DNA from: Neorhizobium galegae bv. officinalis
GTDB taxonomy: Bacteria > Pseudomonadota > Alphaproteobacteria > Rhizobiales > Rhizobiaceae
NCBI GenBank assembly: GCA_000985875.1
Contig: CCRI01000022.1
Location: 1-64,000, forward strand
DNA length: 64,000 nt
Reading direction: 5' to 3'
Shown: piece by piece, positions 17,261 to 26,720 of the stretch
Layout: every line of letters begins with the position of its first letter
Numbering within the stretch: the stretch's first letter is position 1
Translations under genes and position numbers: made by a program
The notes under the pieces: generated by a model
Databases searched by the model: none
What the model saw: only the letters and a program-made list of their open reading frames with translations
What the model was told of the DNA's origin: nothing

Positions 17261-18481
17261 TCACGCAGTGTACCGGATCGGCAGCGACGCCAAACCGTTC
17301 ACAAAGCGGGACGGCACAAACACGGCATCGCCCGCTGGTTCTATGTTTTTGAGATGTTGCAACGAAGCCTTGGCCAGCATTGGAAGTTCGAGGCGAGCTA
17401 GATGCGCGCCCAGACAGGTGTGACGTCCACCACCGCCAAATCCAATGTGAGGGTTTGGGTTCCGCTTCACGTCGAAGCTGAAGGGATTCTCGAACTTGGC
17501 ATCGTCCTTGTTGCCGGAATTGTACCACACGACAACCTTGTCTCCCTCGGCGATCTGCTGACCGCCGATTTCGATGTTGGCTGCCGCGGTACGGCGCATA
17601 TGCTGCACCGGCGATACCATGCGCACCAGTTCTTCGACGCCGGTCTGAGCAATTGCGTCCGGATCGGCAGCCCATATCGCCATCTGATCGGGGTTCTCCA
17701 GGAACAGACGCATCATATGACCGCCCACAGTCCCTGTCGTTTCCATGCCCGCCGTCACCAGAAGCTGGAAGAAATATCCGACCTCGTCATCGTTGAATTT
17801 GCGGCCGTCGATCTCGGTGGCGATGAAGAGCGAGACCACATCGTCTTTCGGGTTTTTACGGCGTTCACGCGACAGCTCTGCGCCGTACACGTTCAGTTCA
17901 GCGAAGGCAGCAGGAACCTTGTCGGCCCCCCCCATCTCAGGTGCATCGCCAGCAAGTGCGGTGACCGTTAGTCTATGAAGGTGTTTGCGGTCGCTTGCCG
18001 GGGCACCAAGGATGTCGCAGATGACCGCGACAGGGAACGGTTGGGCAACTTCGGTGGCGAAGTCACATGCGGCCTTTTCCTTTGCGGCGAGTACCAGTCC
18101 TTCCGCGTGCTGAGCGGCCGTGCGAGCCAAAGTCTGAACACCAGTTGGCGAGAAAATCTTGGAGACCACCTGGCGAAGCTTGAAGTGCTCGGGTGCATCC
18201 ATGTTCAGGAACCAGCCTTCCTGGCGGGCCTCTTCGACTGACTGGTCACCGATATAGGTGGTTGGACTGTTCCGGAAGGTCTTGGCATCCTGGCTCACAG
18301 CGACGATGTCATCGTAGCGCGTGACCGACCAAAAACCTTGCATGCCCTGTTCCGGGCCTTCGGGGAACTCATGCCAGCTGACCGGCCGTTTGCGGCGAAG
18401 GATTGCGAAACCCTCATCACGGTCTGGACGTCGCCAGAAGCTGTGATCCGCCAGATTGATTTCATTGACATCAATGGTCAT
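17261..18481 (-). CDS. Cytochrome P450, class I bacterial type
   Basis: 406 residues, soluble, ATG at 18481 with GAGGAGGC upstream. The oxygen-binding helix I motif is AGMETT (244-249), ExxR is E284/R287, and the haem loop is FGGGGRHTCLG (348-358) with Cys356. All elements of a working three-component P450 are present, with the ferredoxin (19456) and reductase (22479) in the same operon. Similar bacterial P450s hydroxylate terpenoids, steroid side chains or secondary amines. In this operon a hydroxylation of a terminal methyl on a small nitrogenous substrate is the simplest reading. Confidence 0.9.
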   Translation of the reverse strand: MTIDVNEINLADHSFWRRPDRDEGFAILRRKRPVSWHEFPEGPEQGMQGFWSVTRYDDIVAVSQDAKTFRNSPTTYIGDQSVEEARQEGWFLNMDAPEHFKLRQVVSKIFSPTGVQTLARTAAQHAEGLVLAAKEKAACDFATEVAQPFPVAVICDILGAPASDRKHLHRLTVTALAGDAPEMGGADKVPAAFAELNVYGAELSRERRKNPKDDVVSLFIATEIDGRKFNDDEVGYFFQLLVTAGMETTGTVGGHMMRLFLENPDQMAIWAADPDAIAQTGVEELVRMVSPVQHMRRTAAANIEIGGQQIAEGDKVVVWYNSGNKDDAKFENPFSFDVKRNPNPHIGFGGGGRHTCLGAHLARLELPMLAKASLQHLKNIEPAGDAVFVPSRFVNGLASLPIRYTA

Positions 18482-18498
18482 GGGAGCCTCCTCCAGAC

Positions 18499-19446
18499 TC
18501 AGTTGTAGGAAACGCCGGGAAGGACGCAGAGAAGCTCGAACGCGAGGTTCGCAGCAACGAGCGCGGTATTCCCGGAAGGGTCATAGGGTGGCGAGACTTC
18601 GACAATGTCGGCACCGACGACATCGAGACCACGGCAACCACGGATAAGCTGAAGGCCCTGCCACGACGTCAGGCCACCAATCTCAGGCGTGCCGGTCCCC
18701 GGCGCGTACGACGGATCGAGCGCGTCGATGTCGAAGCTGATGTAAGTCTTGGCATTGCCAATCTTAGCGCGAATTTCATCGATCAGCGGCACCAAGGATT
18801 TGCCCCAACAGTCGTCAGCAGATACGACCGTGAAACCTCGGCTACGAGACCAATTGAAGTCCTCTGGAGAGTAGCCGGTCCCGCGCAATCCGATCTGGAA
18901 CGTCAATTCCGGAATGATTGCCCCTGCTTCGTAGGCACGGTTGAACGTCGTCCCGTGAGCAATCGGCTCTCCGAACATCGAATCGTTGATGTCGGCATGG
19001 GCATCGATATGGATCAACGCTACCGGACCGTGCCTATCTGCGACGGCCTGCAGGATCGGGAAGGTAATGGAGTGATCGCCGCCCAAGGTGATGGGACGGA
19101 CAGGATAGCGAAGCAGTTCCTCATACGCGTCGCGGATGCGGCGAGAACTGTCCGGAAGATTGAACGTGTTGATCGCCACGTCGCCTACGTCAGCTACCTG
19201 GAGGCTTTCGAACGGAGCAGCTCCCGTGGCGACGTTGAACGGACGGAGCAAGCAGGATTCCGCACGGATAGCTCTGGGGCCAAACCGTGTGCCAGCGCGC
19301 CAGGACGCACCGATGTCGATCGGGACGCCGATGAAGCAGGCATCCAAGCCCTCCGGCGTGGGCACGCTCGGCAACCGCATCATGGTGGCGGTCCCACCGA
19401 AACGGGGCATTTCGTTTCCGCCCAAAGGCTGATTGAAGTTACCCAT
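18499..19446 (-). CDS. Agmatinase/guanidinobutyrase-family ureohydrolase
   Basis: 315 residues from the ATG at 19446. The binuclear metal site is complete: GGDHS (122-126), DAHAD (148-152) and SFDIDALDPS (about 235-245). Family members hydrolyse a guanidino group to an amine and urea: agmatine, 4-guanidinobutyrate, 3-guanidinopropionate, and more recently known non-classical guanidines. It lies between the ferredoxin and the P450 gene. A GABA-type aminotransferase in the same operon suggests a 4-guanidinobutyrate-like substrate rather than agmatine. The exact specificity cannot be read from motifs alone. Confidence 0.88.
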   Translation of the reverse strand: MGNFNQPLGGNEMPRFGGTATMMRLPSVPTPEGLDACFIGVPIDIGASWRAGTRFGPRAIRAESCLLRPFNVATGAAPFESLQVADVGDVAINTFNLPDSSRRIRDAYEELLRYPVRPITLGGDHSITFPILQAVADRHGPVALIHIDAHADINDSMFGEPIAHGTTFNRAYEAGAIIPELTFQIGLRGTGYSPEDFNWSRSRGFTVVSADDCWGKSLVPLIDEIRAKIGNAKTYISFDIDALDPSYAPGTGTPEIGGLTSWQGLQLIRGCRGLDVVGADIVEVSPPYDPSGNTALVAANLAFELLCVLPGVSYN

Positions 19447-19455
19447 CACTGAGTC

Positions 19456-19776
19456 TCACGATTGCTTGCTGGGGAGATGAAGCAGAAGACCGTCATGGTC
19501 GTCAGTGATGTGCAACTGGCAGGACAAACGACTCGTGGATGTTGGTTCAGCGACGAAGTCCAGCATGTCCCGTTCCATAACACCAGGTGCAGGCAGACGC
19601 TCGGTCCACGACTGGTCCACGATCACGTGACAGGTCGCGCAAGCGCAAGCGCCACCACAATCTGCCTCGATAGCTGACACACCGTTTGATGTCGCGAGTT
19701 CCATGATGGATTGCCCGACCACACCCTTCAGGGTCGTTACTTCGCCACTTGGCGATTGGAAATGGATCGTTGTCAT
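19456..19776 (-). CDS. [2Fe-2S] ferredoxin, putidaredoxin/adrenodoxin type
   Basis: 106 residues. The four cluster ligands are C40, C46, C49 and C86, giving the CX5CX2CX36C spacing of putidaredoxin-type ferredoxins; C44 is extra. It should pass electrons from the FAD reductase (22479-23699) to the P450 (17261-18481). It lies nine bases before the ureohydrolase gene. Confidence 0.92.
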   Translation of the reverse strand: MTTIHFQSPSGEVTTLKGVVGQSIMELATSNGVSAIEADCGGACACATCHVIVDQSWTERLPAPGVMERDMLDFVAEPTSTSRLSCQLHITDDHDGLLLHLPSKQS

Positions 19777-19785
19777 GGTGTCACC

Positions 19786-21072
19786 TCACTTCGAGACGGA
19801 GTCAGACAGAAGCGCACGAGCCAACCGAGCGACGCCCTCTTCGAGATCTTCGTCGGTGATTGTCAGCGCAGGCGCGATACGGATCGTGTTTCCCCAGAAG
19901 CCGCACGGAAGTACGAGAAGGCCTTCGGCGACGGCACGATTGGCGAGAGCCTTAGTTGCGTCGGGATCAGGGGTCTCGCCGTCGTCCTTGAAGATTTCAA
20001 AGGCTACCATCGAACCTACGCCTCGGATCGCGCCGACAGGAACGACTTCGTTGCGGGCCGCGATCTTCTCCAGCTCAATCTTCAACTTGTCGCCGACGGA
20101 AACTGACCGTTGAAGGAGGTTCTCCTCTTCTATCAGATCGAAAACAGCGAGGGCTGCGGCGCAGGAGAGCGGGTTCCCGGCATAGGTGCCGCCAAGAGAA
20201 CCTGGCTGCGTCGTATCCATGATGGACCGCTTACCGATAAGACCTGCAAGCGGCAGACCTCCACCGATGGCCTTCCCGACGGCGATGAGATCGGGCTCAA
20301 CTTCGGCATGCTCTATAGCGAAAAATCGTCCGGTCCTGGCGAACCCCGACTGAATCTCGTCAGCGATAAGGAGGATGCCATGCTGATCGCAGATCTCACG
20401 TAGACGCCGAACGAATGCGACCGGGGCTTGGTAGTACCCGCCCTCACCCTGCACTGGCTCAATGATGATGCCTGCTACCTGTTCCGGAGAGATCGACGAC
20501 TTGAACAGATAGTCGAGCGCCTTCAGGCTATCTTCTTCGCTCATACCATGTGCTGGCACTGGGAACGGGACATGGAAGACGCCCGGTTGGAAATGAGGAT
20601 AGTTCGCGCGCAGCGGCGCAACCTTCCCTGTCAGCGAAAGCGCCAGGTTCGTTCTGCCATGGAATGATCCAGTGAAGGCGATGATACCGGGCCGACCGGT
20701 TGCGATCCGAGCAATCTTCACGGCATTCTCGGTTGCCTCAGCACCCGTCGTGAAGAGAACGGAAGTAGCATCGGCAATCGGGGCAGCCTCGTTGAGGCGT
20801 TCGCAAACTGCGATATATGGCTCATAGGCCTGGACCGGATAGGCCACGTGGGCATAGTGGCCGAGTTGTTGGGTCACGGCGGCAGTCACCTTCGGATGGT
20901 GGTGCCCGACGTTCATGACGGCAATTCCCGCTGCGAAGTCGATGTACTGCTTGCCATCTGCGTCCCAAACTTGGGAACCTTCGGCACGCGCAGCGAATAT
21001 GGTGTATGCAGATGCTGCACCGGCCGGAACGGCTGCCTTGCGCCGCGCCAAAAGCGATTGATTGTTGCTCAT
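19786..21072 (-). CDS. gabT: 4-aminobutyrate-type aminotransferase
   Basis: 428 residues, class III PLP aminotransferase. Visible are the GAEATENAVKIAR phosphate-binding region, SFHGRT, the acidic ADEIQSGFARTG (Asp for the pyridine nitrogen) and the lysine in IAVGKAIGGG; GGTYAGNPL follows. This matches GABA/5-aminovalerate aminotransferases closely. It would move the terminal amino group of GABA, or a branched or unsaturated GABA analogue, to 2-oxoglutarate. It is in the middle of the operon, downstream of a dehydrogenase that can take the resulting semialdehyde. Confidence 0.88.
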   Translation of the reverse strand: MSNNQSLLARRKAAVPAGAASAYTIFAARAEGSQVWDADGKQYIDFAAGIAVMNVGHHHPKVTAAVTQQLGHYAHVAYPVQAYEPYIAVCERLNEAAPIADATSVLFTTGAEATENAVKIARIATGRPGIIAFTGSFHGRTNLALSLTGKVAPLRANYPHFQPGVFHVPFPVPAHGMSEEDSLKALDYLFKSSISPEQVAGIIIEPVQGEGGYYQAPVAFVRRLREICDQHGILLIADEIQSGFARTGRFFAIEHAEVEPDLIAVGKAIGGGLPLAGLIGKRSIMDTTQPGSLGGTYAGNPLSCAAALAVFDLIEEENLLQRSVSVGDKLKIELEKIAARNEVVPVGAIRGVGSMVAFEIFKDDGETPDPDATKALANRAVAEGLLVLPCGFWGNTIRIAPALTITDEDLEEGVARLARALLSDSVSK

Positions 21073-21084
21073 CTCAAGTCGTCC

Positions 21085-22476
21085 TCAATTCAGTGCGTCA
21101 GACCGCCAGACCATCATCTTCTCGGTCTGCATGTCGCGGATGGTGTGGGGGATACCGCCTACGCCGAGGCCGGAGTGCCGAGCACCTGCAAAAGGCATCC
21201 AGTCGACGCGGAAGAGCGGGTGCTCATTGACCATGATGGCTGTGCCATCCAAGTGGCGGTAGCAGTGCATCGCGGTATCGATGTTGCGGGTGAAGACCGC
21301 AGCCTGGAACGAGAACGGAAGATCGTTCGCCTGCGCGAGAGCAGCGTCGATATCGTCAAATCCATAGACGCAGATAACGGGACCGAAGACCTCCCTTCGC
21401 GAAACATCAGCATGCGCATCAGGGTTTACGAGAACCGTATTCGCGTATGTGCTCTCCGTCAGGCGGTCGCCACCCGCCGCGATCTTGGCACCAGAACGAG
21501 CAACCCAATCAGCAACGCGGTCCGCCTCCGCATGAGTGATCAACGGACCGACGTCCGTTTCAATCTTTGTCGGATCACCAATCTTCATTGCCGCTGCGAC
21601 GCCCGACAGGCCCGAGACAACGTCGTCGAGGACAGAGTTGGCACAATAGACTCGCTGAACCGACACGCATGCCTGGCCAGCATGCCAAAAACCGGCACGG
21701 CCGAGACGCGGAACGACGGACGAGAGGTCAGCATCAGCAGCAACGATGACAGGAGCCACGCCCCCGTGCTCCAACGCGCAACGTGCACCCGGAGCGAGGT
21801 TTGACCGAAGCTTCCAACCGACCGCAGCCGAACCGATGAAGGTCAGAAATGCCACGCGGGGATCGGATACCATACGACCGACGACTTCCATATCGAGGGG
21901 CAGAACCATCTGCGCCCAGACTTCAGGAAGGCCAGCCTCACGGAAAATCTCAATCACCGCGCGGCAGCTCAGCGGCGTCTTGGGAGATGGTTTCACAATG
22001 ACCGGAGCACCGGCGGCAACAGCCGGCGCAACCTGGTGGATGACGAGGTTGAACGGATGGTTAAAGGCGGCAATCGCCAGGACAACCCCAATCGGTTCCA
22101 TCTGCGTGAACGCTACCCGACCCGCAGAAGTCGCATTGATGTCCATCGGGATAACGTGACCGCCTTCGTTGCGAAGGATCTCAACAGAAAGCTCGATGCC
22201 ATCGATCCCACGGTCAACTTCAATCAGCGCATCCTTGAGCGGCTTGCCGGATTCTGAAGAAACCTGAAGAGCGAGCTGTTCGCGGCGTTCACGAACGATG
22301 TTCGCAACCCGGCGGAGAACCGCGATGCGCTCAACCTTTGGCAACCACCCTTTCCTGTTGCGGTACGCCCGGTAGGCGCGTTCGAAGGCGTTCTCGACCT
22401 CGCCAGCGGTGGTAGCCGTCAACGTCTCGAGAAGTGCTCCGTCAAAGGGTGCTCGTACGTCGAATTTATCGGTCAT
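21085..22476 (-). CDS. NAD(P)-dependent aldehyde dehydrogenase
   Basis: 463 residues, slightly shorter than typical ALDHs at the N-terminus. AIAAFNHPFNL is in the cofactor region, FIGSAAVGW follows, the general base is in CALEHGGVAPV (His replaces the usual Leu before Gly-Gly), and the catalytic Cys is in HAGQACVSVQR; REVFGPVI is conserved. It resembles glyceraldehyde-3-phosphate/lactaldehyde- and succinate-semialdehyde-type ALDHs. It follows the ferredoxin reductase by two bases. Together with the ALDH at 23708 it could give two separate aldehyde oxidations in one pathway. Confidence 0.85.
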   Translation of the reverse strand: MTDKFDVRAPFDGALLETLTATTAGEVENAFERAYRAYRNRKGWLPKVERIAVLRRVANIVRERREQLALQVSSESGKPLKDALIEVDRGIDGIELSVEILRNEGGHVIPMDINATSAGRVAFTQMEPIGVVLAIAAFNHPFNLVIHQVAPAVAAGAPVIVKPSPKTPLSCRAVIEIFREAGLPEVWAQMVLPLDMEVVGRMVSDPRVAFLTFIGSAAVGWKLRSNLAPGARCALEHGGVAPVIVAADADLSSVVPRLGRAGFWHAGQACVSVQRVYCANSVLDDVVSGLSGVAAAMKIGDPTKIETDVGPLITHAEADRVADWVARSGAKIAAGGDRLTESTYANTVLVNPDAHADVSRREVFGPVICVYGFDDIDAALAQANDLPFSFQAAVFTRNIDTAMHCYRHLDGTAIMVNEHPLFRVDWMPFAGARHSGLGVGGIPHTIRDMQTEKMMVWRSDALN

Positions 22477-22478
22477 CG

Positions 22479-23699
22479 TTACGCAGTCCTCTGCATTGCA
22501 AGAGTTTTGAGATCAGTCGCCGGATCAGCCAGTACTTCTGGGATGACCGGAATTCCGCCTGCGACCATGCGGCGAGCGCACATATGATCAGATGGGCTAT
22601 TCACACTGTCGGCTGCGATCACCCGCCCGGATTTGAGGTGGAAAACCGTGAACTTTCCTGCCTCGGGATCACCACGAACGACGTGTCTCTCGGCGGCGAA
22701 CGGCAGACCGGTCGTTTGCAATTTTGCCTGGCCCTGGTCAGACCAGAACCATGGCACTGCATCGTACGACGCAGTTTCGTCCAACATTGCCGCAGCAACA
22801 GTCTTCGACTGATCGATAGCATTCTGCACGCTTTCCAACCGGACGTAGCTTCCTGCAAACCTGTTGGGATGGAAGGCGCAATCACCGGCGGCGAAAATAT
22901 CAGAATCGGCGGTACGACCAACTGCATCGACAAGCACGCCATTGGGGCATTCGAGACCGGCCTCTGCTGCGATCTCGGTATTGGGCACAGCTCCGATGCC
23001 AACCAGAACGAGATCGGCGGCAATGACCTCACCGTCTCCAAGGGTAACGGTCTTGACGTGATCAGTGCCATCGATCCACGCGATCACTGCCGAGGTAACA
23101 ATCCGCGTTCCCATGTCGCGGTGCATCTTGTCGAACCAAGTGGAGATTTGAGGTGCGACGGCACGCGCCATCACCCTAGGGCCAGCTTCCAGAACGGTCA
23201 CCACCTTACCAGCGGCGACTGCAGTTGCGGCAACCTCAAGGCCGATGAAGCCGCCACCGACGATGACCACGTTGTTCGCTGACGTCAGGGCAGACATAAG
23301 CTTCTGGCCATCGGCCAGGCCTCGTAGCGAATAGACGCCCTCTAAATCTGCGCCAGGCACAGCGAGCTGCCGAGGCCTTGCTCCTAGGGCAAGTGCCAAT
23401 TTCTCATACGAGACGGTCCCATCGTTGATTTCGACAGTCTTTGCGATAAGGTCGATGCGACGTGCCTTCTGACCAAGAATAAGGTCGATGCCTTGGGCAG
23501 CGAGTGCTTCTGCCGGACGGAAGATCAGGCTCGCCGCGTCTGTTGTGCCCTTGAGGAAGGCCTTCGAGAGCGGAGGACGCTGATAGGGCGGGTGCGGCTC
23601 ATCGCCGATAAGGACCACCTTGCCAGTGTAGCCCTTCTGACGAACCGAGGTTGCGATCTGCAATCCGGCCTGTCCGGCACCTAGAATTACGATTGCCAT
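22479..23699 (-). CDS. FAD-dependent ferredoxin reductase (putidaredoxin reductase type)
   Basis: 406 residues from the ATG at 23699 with GAGG upstream; the frame extends to 23723 without need. Two nucleotide-binding sites are visible: VILGAGQAGLQIA at the start for FAD and VVIVGGGFIGLEVA near 150 for NAD(P)H, plus IFAAGDCAFHPN for the FAD tail and the typical PYQRPPLSKAFL. It is the electron entry for the P450/ferredoxin pair. A similar reductase (MocF) occurs at 38332. Confidence 0.9.
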   Translation of the reverse strand: MAIVILGAGQAGLQIATSVRQKGYTGKVVLIGDEPHPPYQRPPLSKAFLKGTTDAASLIFRPAEALAAQGIDLILGQKARRIDLIAKTVEINDGTVSYEKLALALGARPRQLAVPGADLEGVYSLRGLADGQKLMSALTSANNVVIVGGGFIGLEVAATAVAAGKVVTVLEAGPRVMARAVAPQISTWFDKMHRDMGTRIVTSAVIAWIDGTDHVKTVTLGDGEVIAADLVLVGIGAVPNTEIAAEAGLECPNGVLVDAVGRTADSDIFAAGDCAFHPNRFAGSYVRLESVQNAIDQSKTVAAAMLDETASYDAVPWFWSDQGQAKLQTTGLPFAAERHVVRGDPEAGKFTVFHLKSGRVIAADSVNSPSDHMCARRMVAGGIPVIPEVLADPATDLKTLAMQRTA

Positions 23700-23707
23700 A
23701 GGAAACC

Positions 23708-25195
23708 TCAAAATTTGATCCACGTCGTTTTCATCTGGGTGTACTTCTCAAATGCGTGCAGCGAGTTGTCGCGGCCATTGCCGGACTGGCGCATGCCTCC
23801 AAAAGGAACCAGCGGCGAAATGAGGTCGACCGTGTTGACAGCGACAGTGCCTGCGCGCAGGGACTCAGACATTCGATGAGCCCGGGAAAGGTTTGAGGTG
23901 AACACCGACGCCATCAGTCCGTAGATGGAGTCATTGGCCATCCTCACGGCTTCCGCTTCGGTTTCGAAGGACAGAACCGAGAGTACCGGCCCGAAGATTT
24001 CCTCTTGGGCGATGATGTGCCCCGGCGTGACACCGGCAAAGATCGTCGGCTCGATAAAATTCTCTGACGATCCAATCGTGATGCGATTCCCACCGAGCAC
24101 AAGGCTCGCTTCGGCACGCCCCTTCTCGATGTAGGACATAACCCGCCCGCAGTGCTCGGCATCTACCATGGAGCCCATGAGCGTATTCGGGTCGAGAGGG
24201 TTGCCGGGCGCATAAGCTCGGGAATGTGCGATCACCTTCTCCAGGAACGCATCATGAACGCCCTTCTGGACAATGAGACGCGTCGGCGAAGAGCAAATTT
24301 CACCTTGATTGTAGTGAACCCGAGCCGCCAGCTCTGCTGCTGCGTCCAGGTCGTCGGTGTCGTCGAAGATGATGTTCGGGCTTTTGCCGCCACACTCCAA
24401 CCAGGCGAGCTTCATATTGGACTGAGCGGAATACGATAGAAACCTCTTGCCGACCTCAGTGGAGCCGGTGAACGCGAGGCAATCGACGTCCATGTGAAGG
24501 CCAAGCGGCTGACCGACAGCTGCACCGAAGCCGGGAAGAACGTTGAACACGCCATCGGGCACGCCTGCTTCAGCTATGAGCCTTGCCAGGTGAAGCGCAG
24601 TAAGTGGCGATTGCTCAGCAGGTTTCAGAATAACCGAGTTGCCAGCTGCCAGGGCAGGAATGCATTTCCAGACAGCCATGTCGAGGGGGAAGTTCCACGG
24701 CACAACAGCAGCCACAACACCAACTGCCTCGCGTCGGATCAGGGCTAGATTGCCCCGTGGCGCAGGAGCGATCTCGTCATAAATCTTGTCGATGGATTCA
24801 GCGAACCAGCGAACATATTCGACAAGATCAGGCAGCTCATAGGAGAAGGCGACCTGAACCGGCTTTCCCATATCCAGGGATTCGAGCAACGCAATCGATT
24901 CAAGATCACGCTCGATCAAATCAGCCAAGCGTAACAGAACCCGCTTCCGTTCCGTCGGGCTGCGACGTGACCAAACACCGGCTTCGAATGCGGCACGAGC
25001 TACCGATACTGCTCCATCGACATCCACCTGCCCGCATTCAGCAACGAGATTGATCAGCCCATTGGTAGCCGGGTTCCGATTTTCGTAGGTCTTGCCAGAC
25101 GCCGATTGCACGAACCGACCAGCGATGAAGGCGAGACCATCAGGTTTCAGCTCCGTGGCGCGGCGAGTCCAGAAGTCGAGGCTGCGAATAGACAC
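23708..25195 (-). CDS. Aldehyde dehydrogenase, PuuC-like
   Basis: 495 residues, the same length as E. coli PuuC (gamma-glutamyl-gamma-aminobutyraldehyde dehydrogenase), which it resembles along the whole chain (AAVVPWNFPL, FTGSTEVGKR, LECGGKSPN, the Cys in YNQGEICSSPTRL, QEEIFGPVL, and the C-terminal MRQSGNGRDNSLHAFEKYTQMKTTWI). PuuC types oxidise omega-amino-aldehydes and other aliphatic aldehydes. It is the second gene of the operon, after the permease. Confidence 0.88.
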   Translation of the reverse strand: MSIRSLDFWTRRATELKPDGLAFIAGRFVQSASGKTYENRNPATNGLINLVAECGQVDVDGAVSVARAAFEAGVWSRRSPTERKRVLLRLADLIERDLESIALLESLDMGKPVQVAFSYELPDLVEYVRWFAESIDKIYDEIAPAPRGNLALIRREAVGVVAAVVPWNFPLDMAVWKCIPALAAGNSVILKPAEQSPLTALHLARLIAEAGVPDGVFNVLPGFGAAVGQPLGLHMDVDCLAFTGSTEVGKRFLSYSAQSNMKLAWLECGGKSPNIIFDDTDDLDAAAELAARVHYNQGEICSSPTRLIVQKGVHDAFLEKVIAHSRAYAPGNPLDPNTLMGSMVDAEHCGRVMSYIEKGRAEASLVLGGNRITIGSSENFIEPTIFAGVTPGHIIAQEEIFGPVLSVLSFETEAEAVRMANDSIYGLMASVFTSNLSRAHRMSESLRAGTVAVNTVDLISPLVPFGGMRQSGNGRDNSLHAFEKYTQMKTTWIKF

Positions 25196-25258
25196 GTTGG
25201 AATTTCCTTTGAATTCTGAAATAGACGGGGGCCGGAGACTAGCCCCCGGGCAAGACCC

Positions 25259-26701
25259 TCAAACTTCCTCGAGAAGTCGGGCGAGCTTTGCGTATGACTC
25301 CGGGCGAGCCTGGCGCAGCCACATGGCGTAGACCACTCCACCGACGCCGATCACGGCGACGAAGACCGGAATGAAGATGTCGAGAACGGGCGTTTGGCCA
25401 CCGGTGAGCCAGGCGACGTTTGTGACCATCATCCAGAGGATCCAACCCAGAACTGCAATGCTGATGGCCGGCGCGATGAGGCGCTGCCAAAGATTGGTGT
25501 CGCGCGGATTGGAGCGGAAGAAGCCAATGACTGCGATAGCTGTGAGAACCTGCACAGCGACAATTGCGATGGAAGCCGGAGCTGCTGCGACAGGCATAAG
25601 CTGGGTGATAGGATCGACGCCGAGCAGACCTGCAACCAATACGCCCACCAGCATGAGGCCACTCTGAAATGCACTGGCCACATGCGGTGATTGCTGGGTC
25701 GGATGCAGCTTGGCAAAACCGGTCCAGATCACGCCTTCACGACCCAAGGAGAAGAAATAGCGGGAAAGCGTATTCTGGAAGCTCAAGATCGCAGCAAATA
25801 GCGACGTGATCATAAGCAGTTCCATGGCGGTTGCAGCCCAACCACCCAAGACCTTAGTAGCGATATCGAACCAGATCATCCCGGGGTTGCTGGCGGCTTG
25901 AGCAAGGGCCAGCTCCGTGCCGTAGGCGGAAATCATAAACCAGGTCGCCGAGCCATCGAGAAGCGTGATAACCGCGACAGCAAAGAAAAGGGCGAGAGGA
26001 ATGTTTCGCTTCGGGTTACGGACCTCTTCTGAATAGATTGCGGCGGTTTCGAAGCCCATGAACGCGGCGATGACGAATACCACTGCGGAGCCAAAACCCG
26101 GCGTAAAGACAACGGAAGGCTGGAACGACTCCATGACCCAACCATCCGGTCCGGGCCCCTGGAAAAGAACGCCAACATTGAAGACTAGCGCAATGCCGAC
26201 TTCCGCCAGCATCAGCAGACCGAGGACGCGACCGTTGAACTGTATGTTTCGGCTTGCGAACACGTGAACGATTGCGACGAAGGCGGCACAGATGATCCAC
26301 CAGGGAAGTTCGAGACCAGTCACCCTCGTGAAGAGCATCGAGCCGAAGAGGCCGAACATGCCGTATAGGGCTAGATTCAAACTGGCGTACGCGACGACTG
26401 CCAGGAATGCAGCCCCTACCCCGGCCGGATGCCCCAGACCATTGGAAACGTAAGCGTAGAACGCGCCAGCATTCTTGATGTGGTGAGACATCGCTGCGAA
26501 GCCGATGCTGAAGATCAGATACGCTAGACCGATCAGCAGAAAGACCGACGGCAAGCCCAAACCGTTGCCGAAGGCGATGGCAGTTGGAACCGCACCGATG
26601 ATGACCGTCAGCGGTCCGTTTGTTGCGATGACGAGAAGCACAATGCTCAGGACGCCCAGCGCGTCTTTCCTGAGCGTCGGAGCAGACGCTTCGTGCGACA
26701 T
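25259..26701 (-). CDS. APC-family amino acid/polyamine permease
   Basis: 480 residues with about twelve hydrophobic segments, starting after a short cytoplasmic KDALGVLSIVLLVI. The first helix carries the unwound ATNGPLTVIIGAVPTAIAFGNGLG region where APC carriers bind the substrate amine, and AAFMGFETAAIYSEEVRNPKRNIP is the helix 6 / loop signature of the family. It is first in the operon, directly behind the promoter and operator at 26716-26760, so it is probably the importer of the nitrogenous substrate. Confidence 0.88.
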   Translation of the reverse strand: MSHEASAPTLRKDALGVLSIVLLVIATNGPLTVIIGAVPTAIAFGNGLGLPSVFLLIGLAYLIFSIGFAAMSHHIKNAGAFYAYVSNGLGHPAGVGAAFLAVVAYASLNLALYGMFGLFGSMLFTRVTGLELPWWIICAAFVAIVHVFASRNIQFNGRVLGLLMLAEVGIALVFNVGVLFQGPGPDGWVMESFQPSVVFTPGFGSAVVFVIAAFMGFETAAIYSEEVRNPKRNIPLALFFAVAVITLLDGSATWFMISAYGTELALAQAASNPGMIWFDIATKVLGGWAATAMELLMITSLFAAILSFQNTLSRYFFSLGREGVIWTGFAKLHPTQQSPHVASAFQSGLMLVGVLVAGLLGVDPITQLMPVAAAPASIAIVAVQVLTAIAVIGFFRSNPRDTNLWQRLIAPAISIAVLGWILWMMVTNVAWLTGGQTPVLDIFIPVFVAVIGVGGVVYAMWLRQARPESYAKLARLLEEV

Positions 26702-26720
26702 GTTGTTCCCTCTTTTTTAT

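Noticed and set aside
17261..26701. Morpholine/pyrrolidine-type (mor) P450 pathway as the main explanation
   Set aside because: It would explain P450, ferredoxin, reductase, GabT and ALDH, but not the ureohydrolase, the AtuA/DUF4387 pair or the fumarase. Kept as the main alternative.
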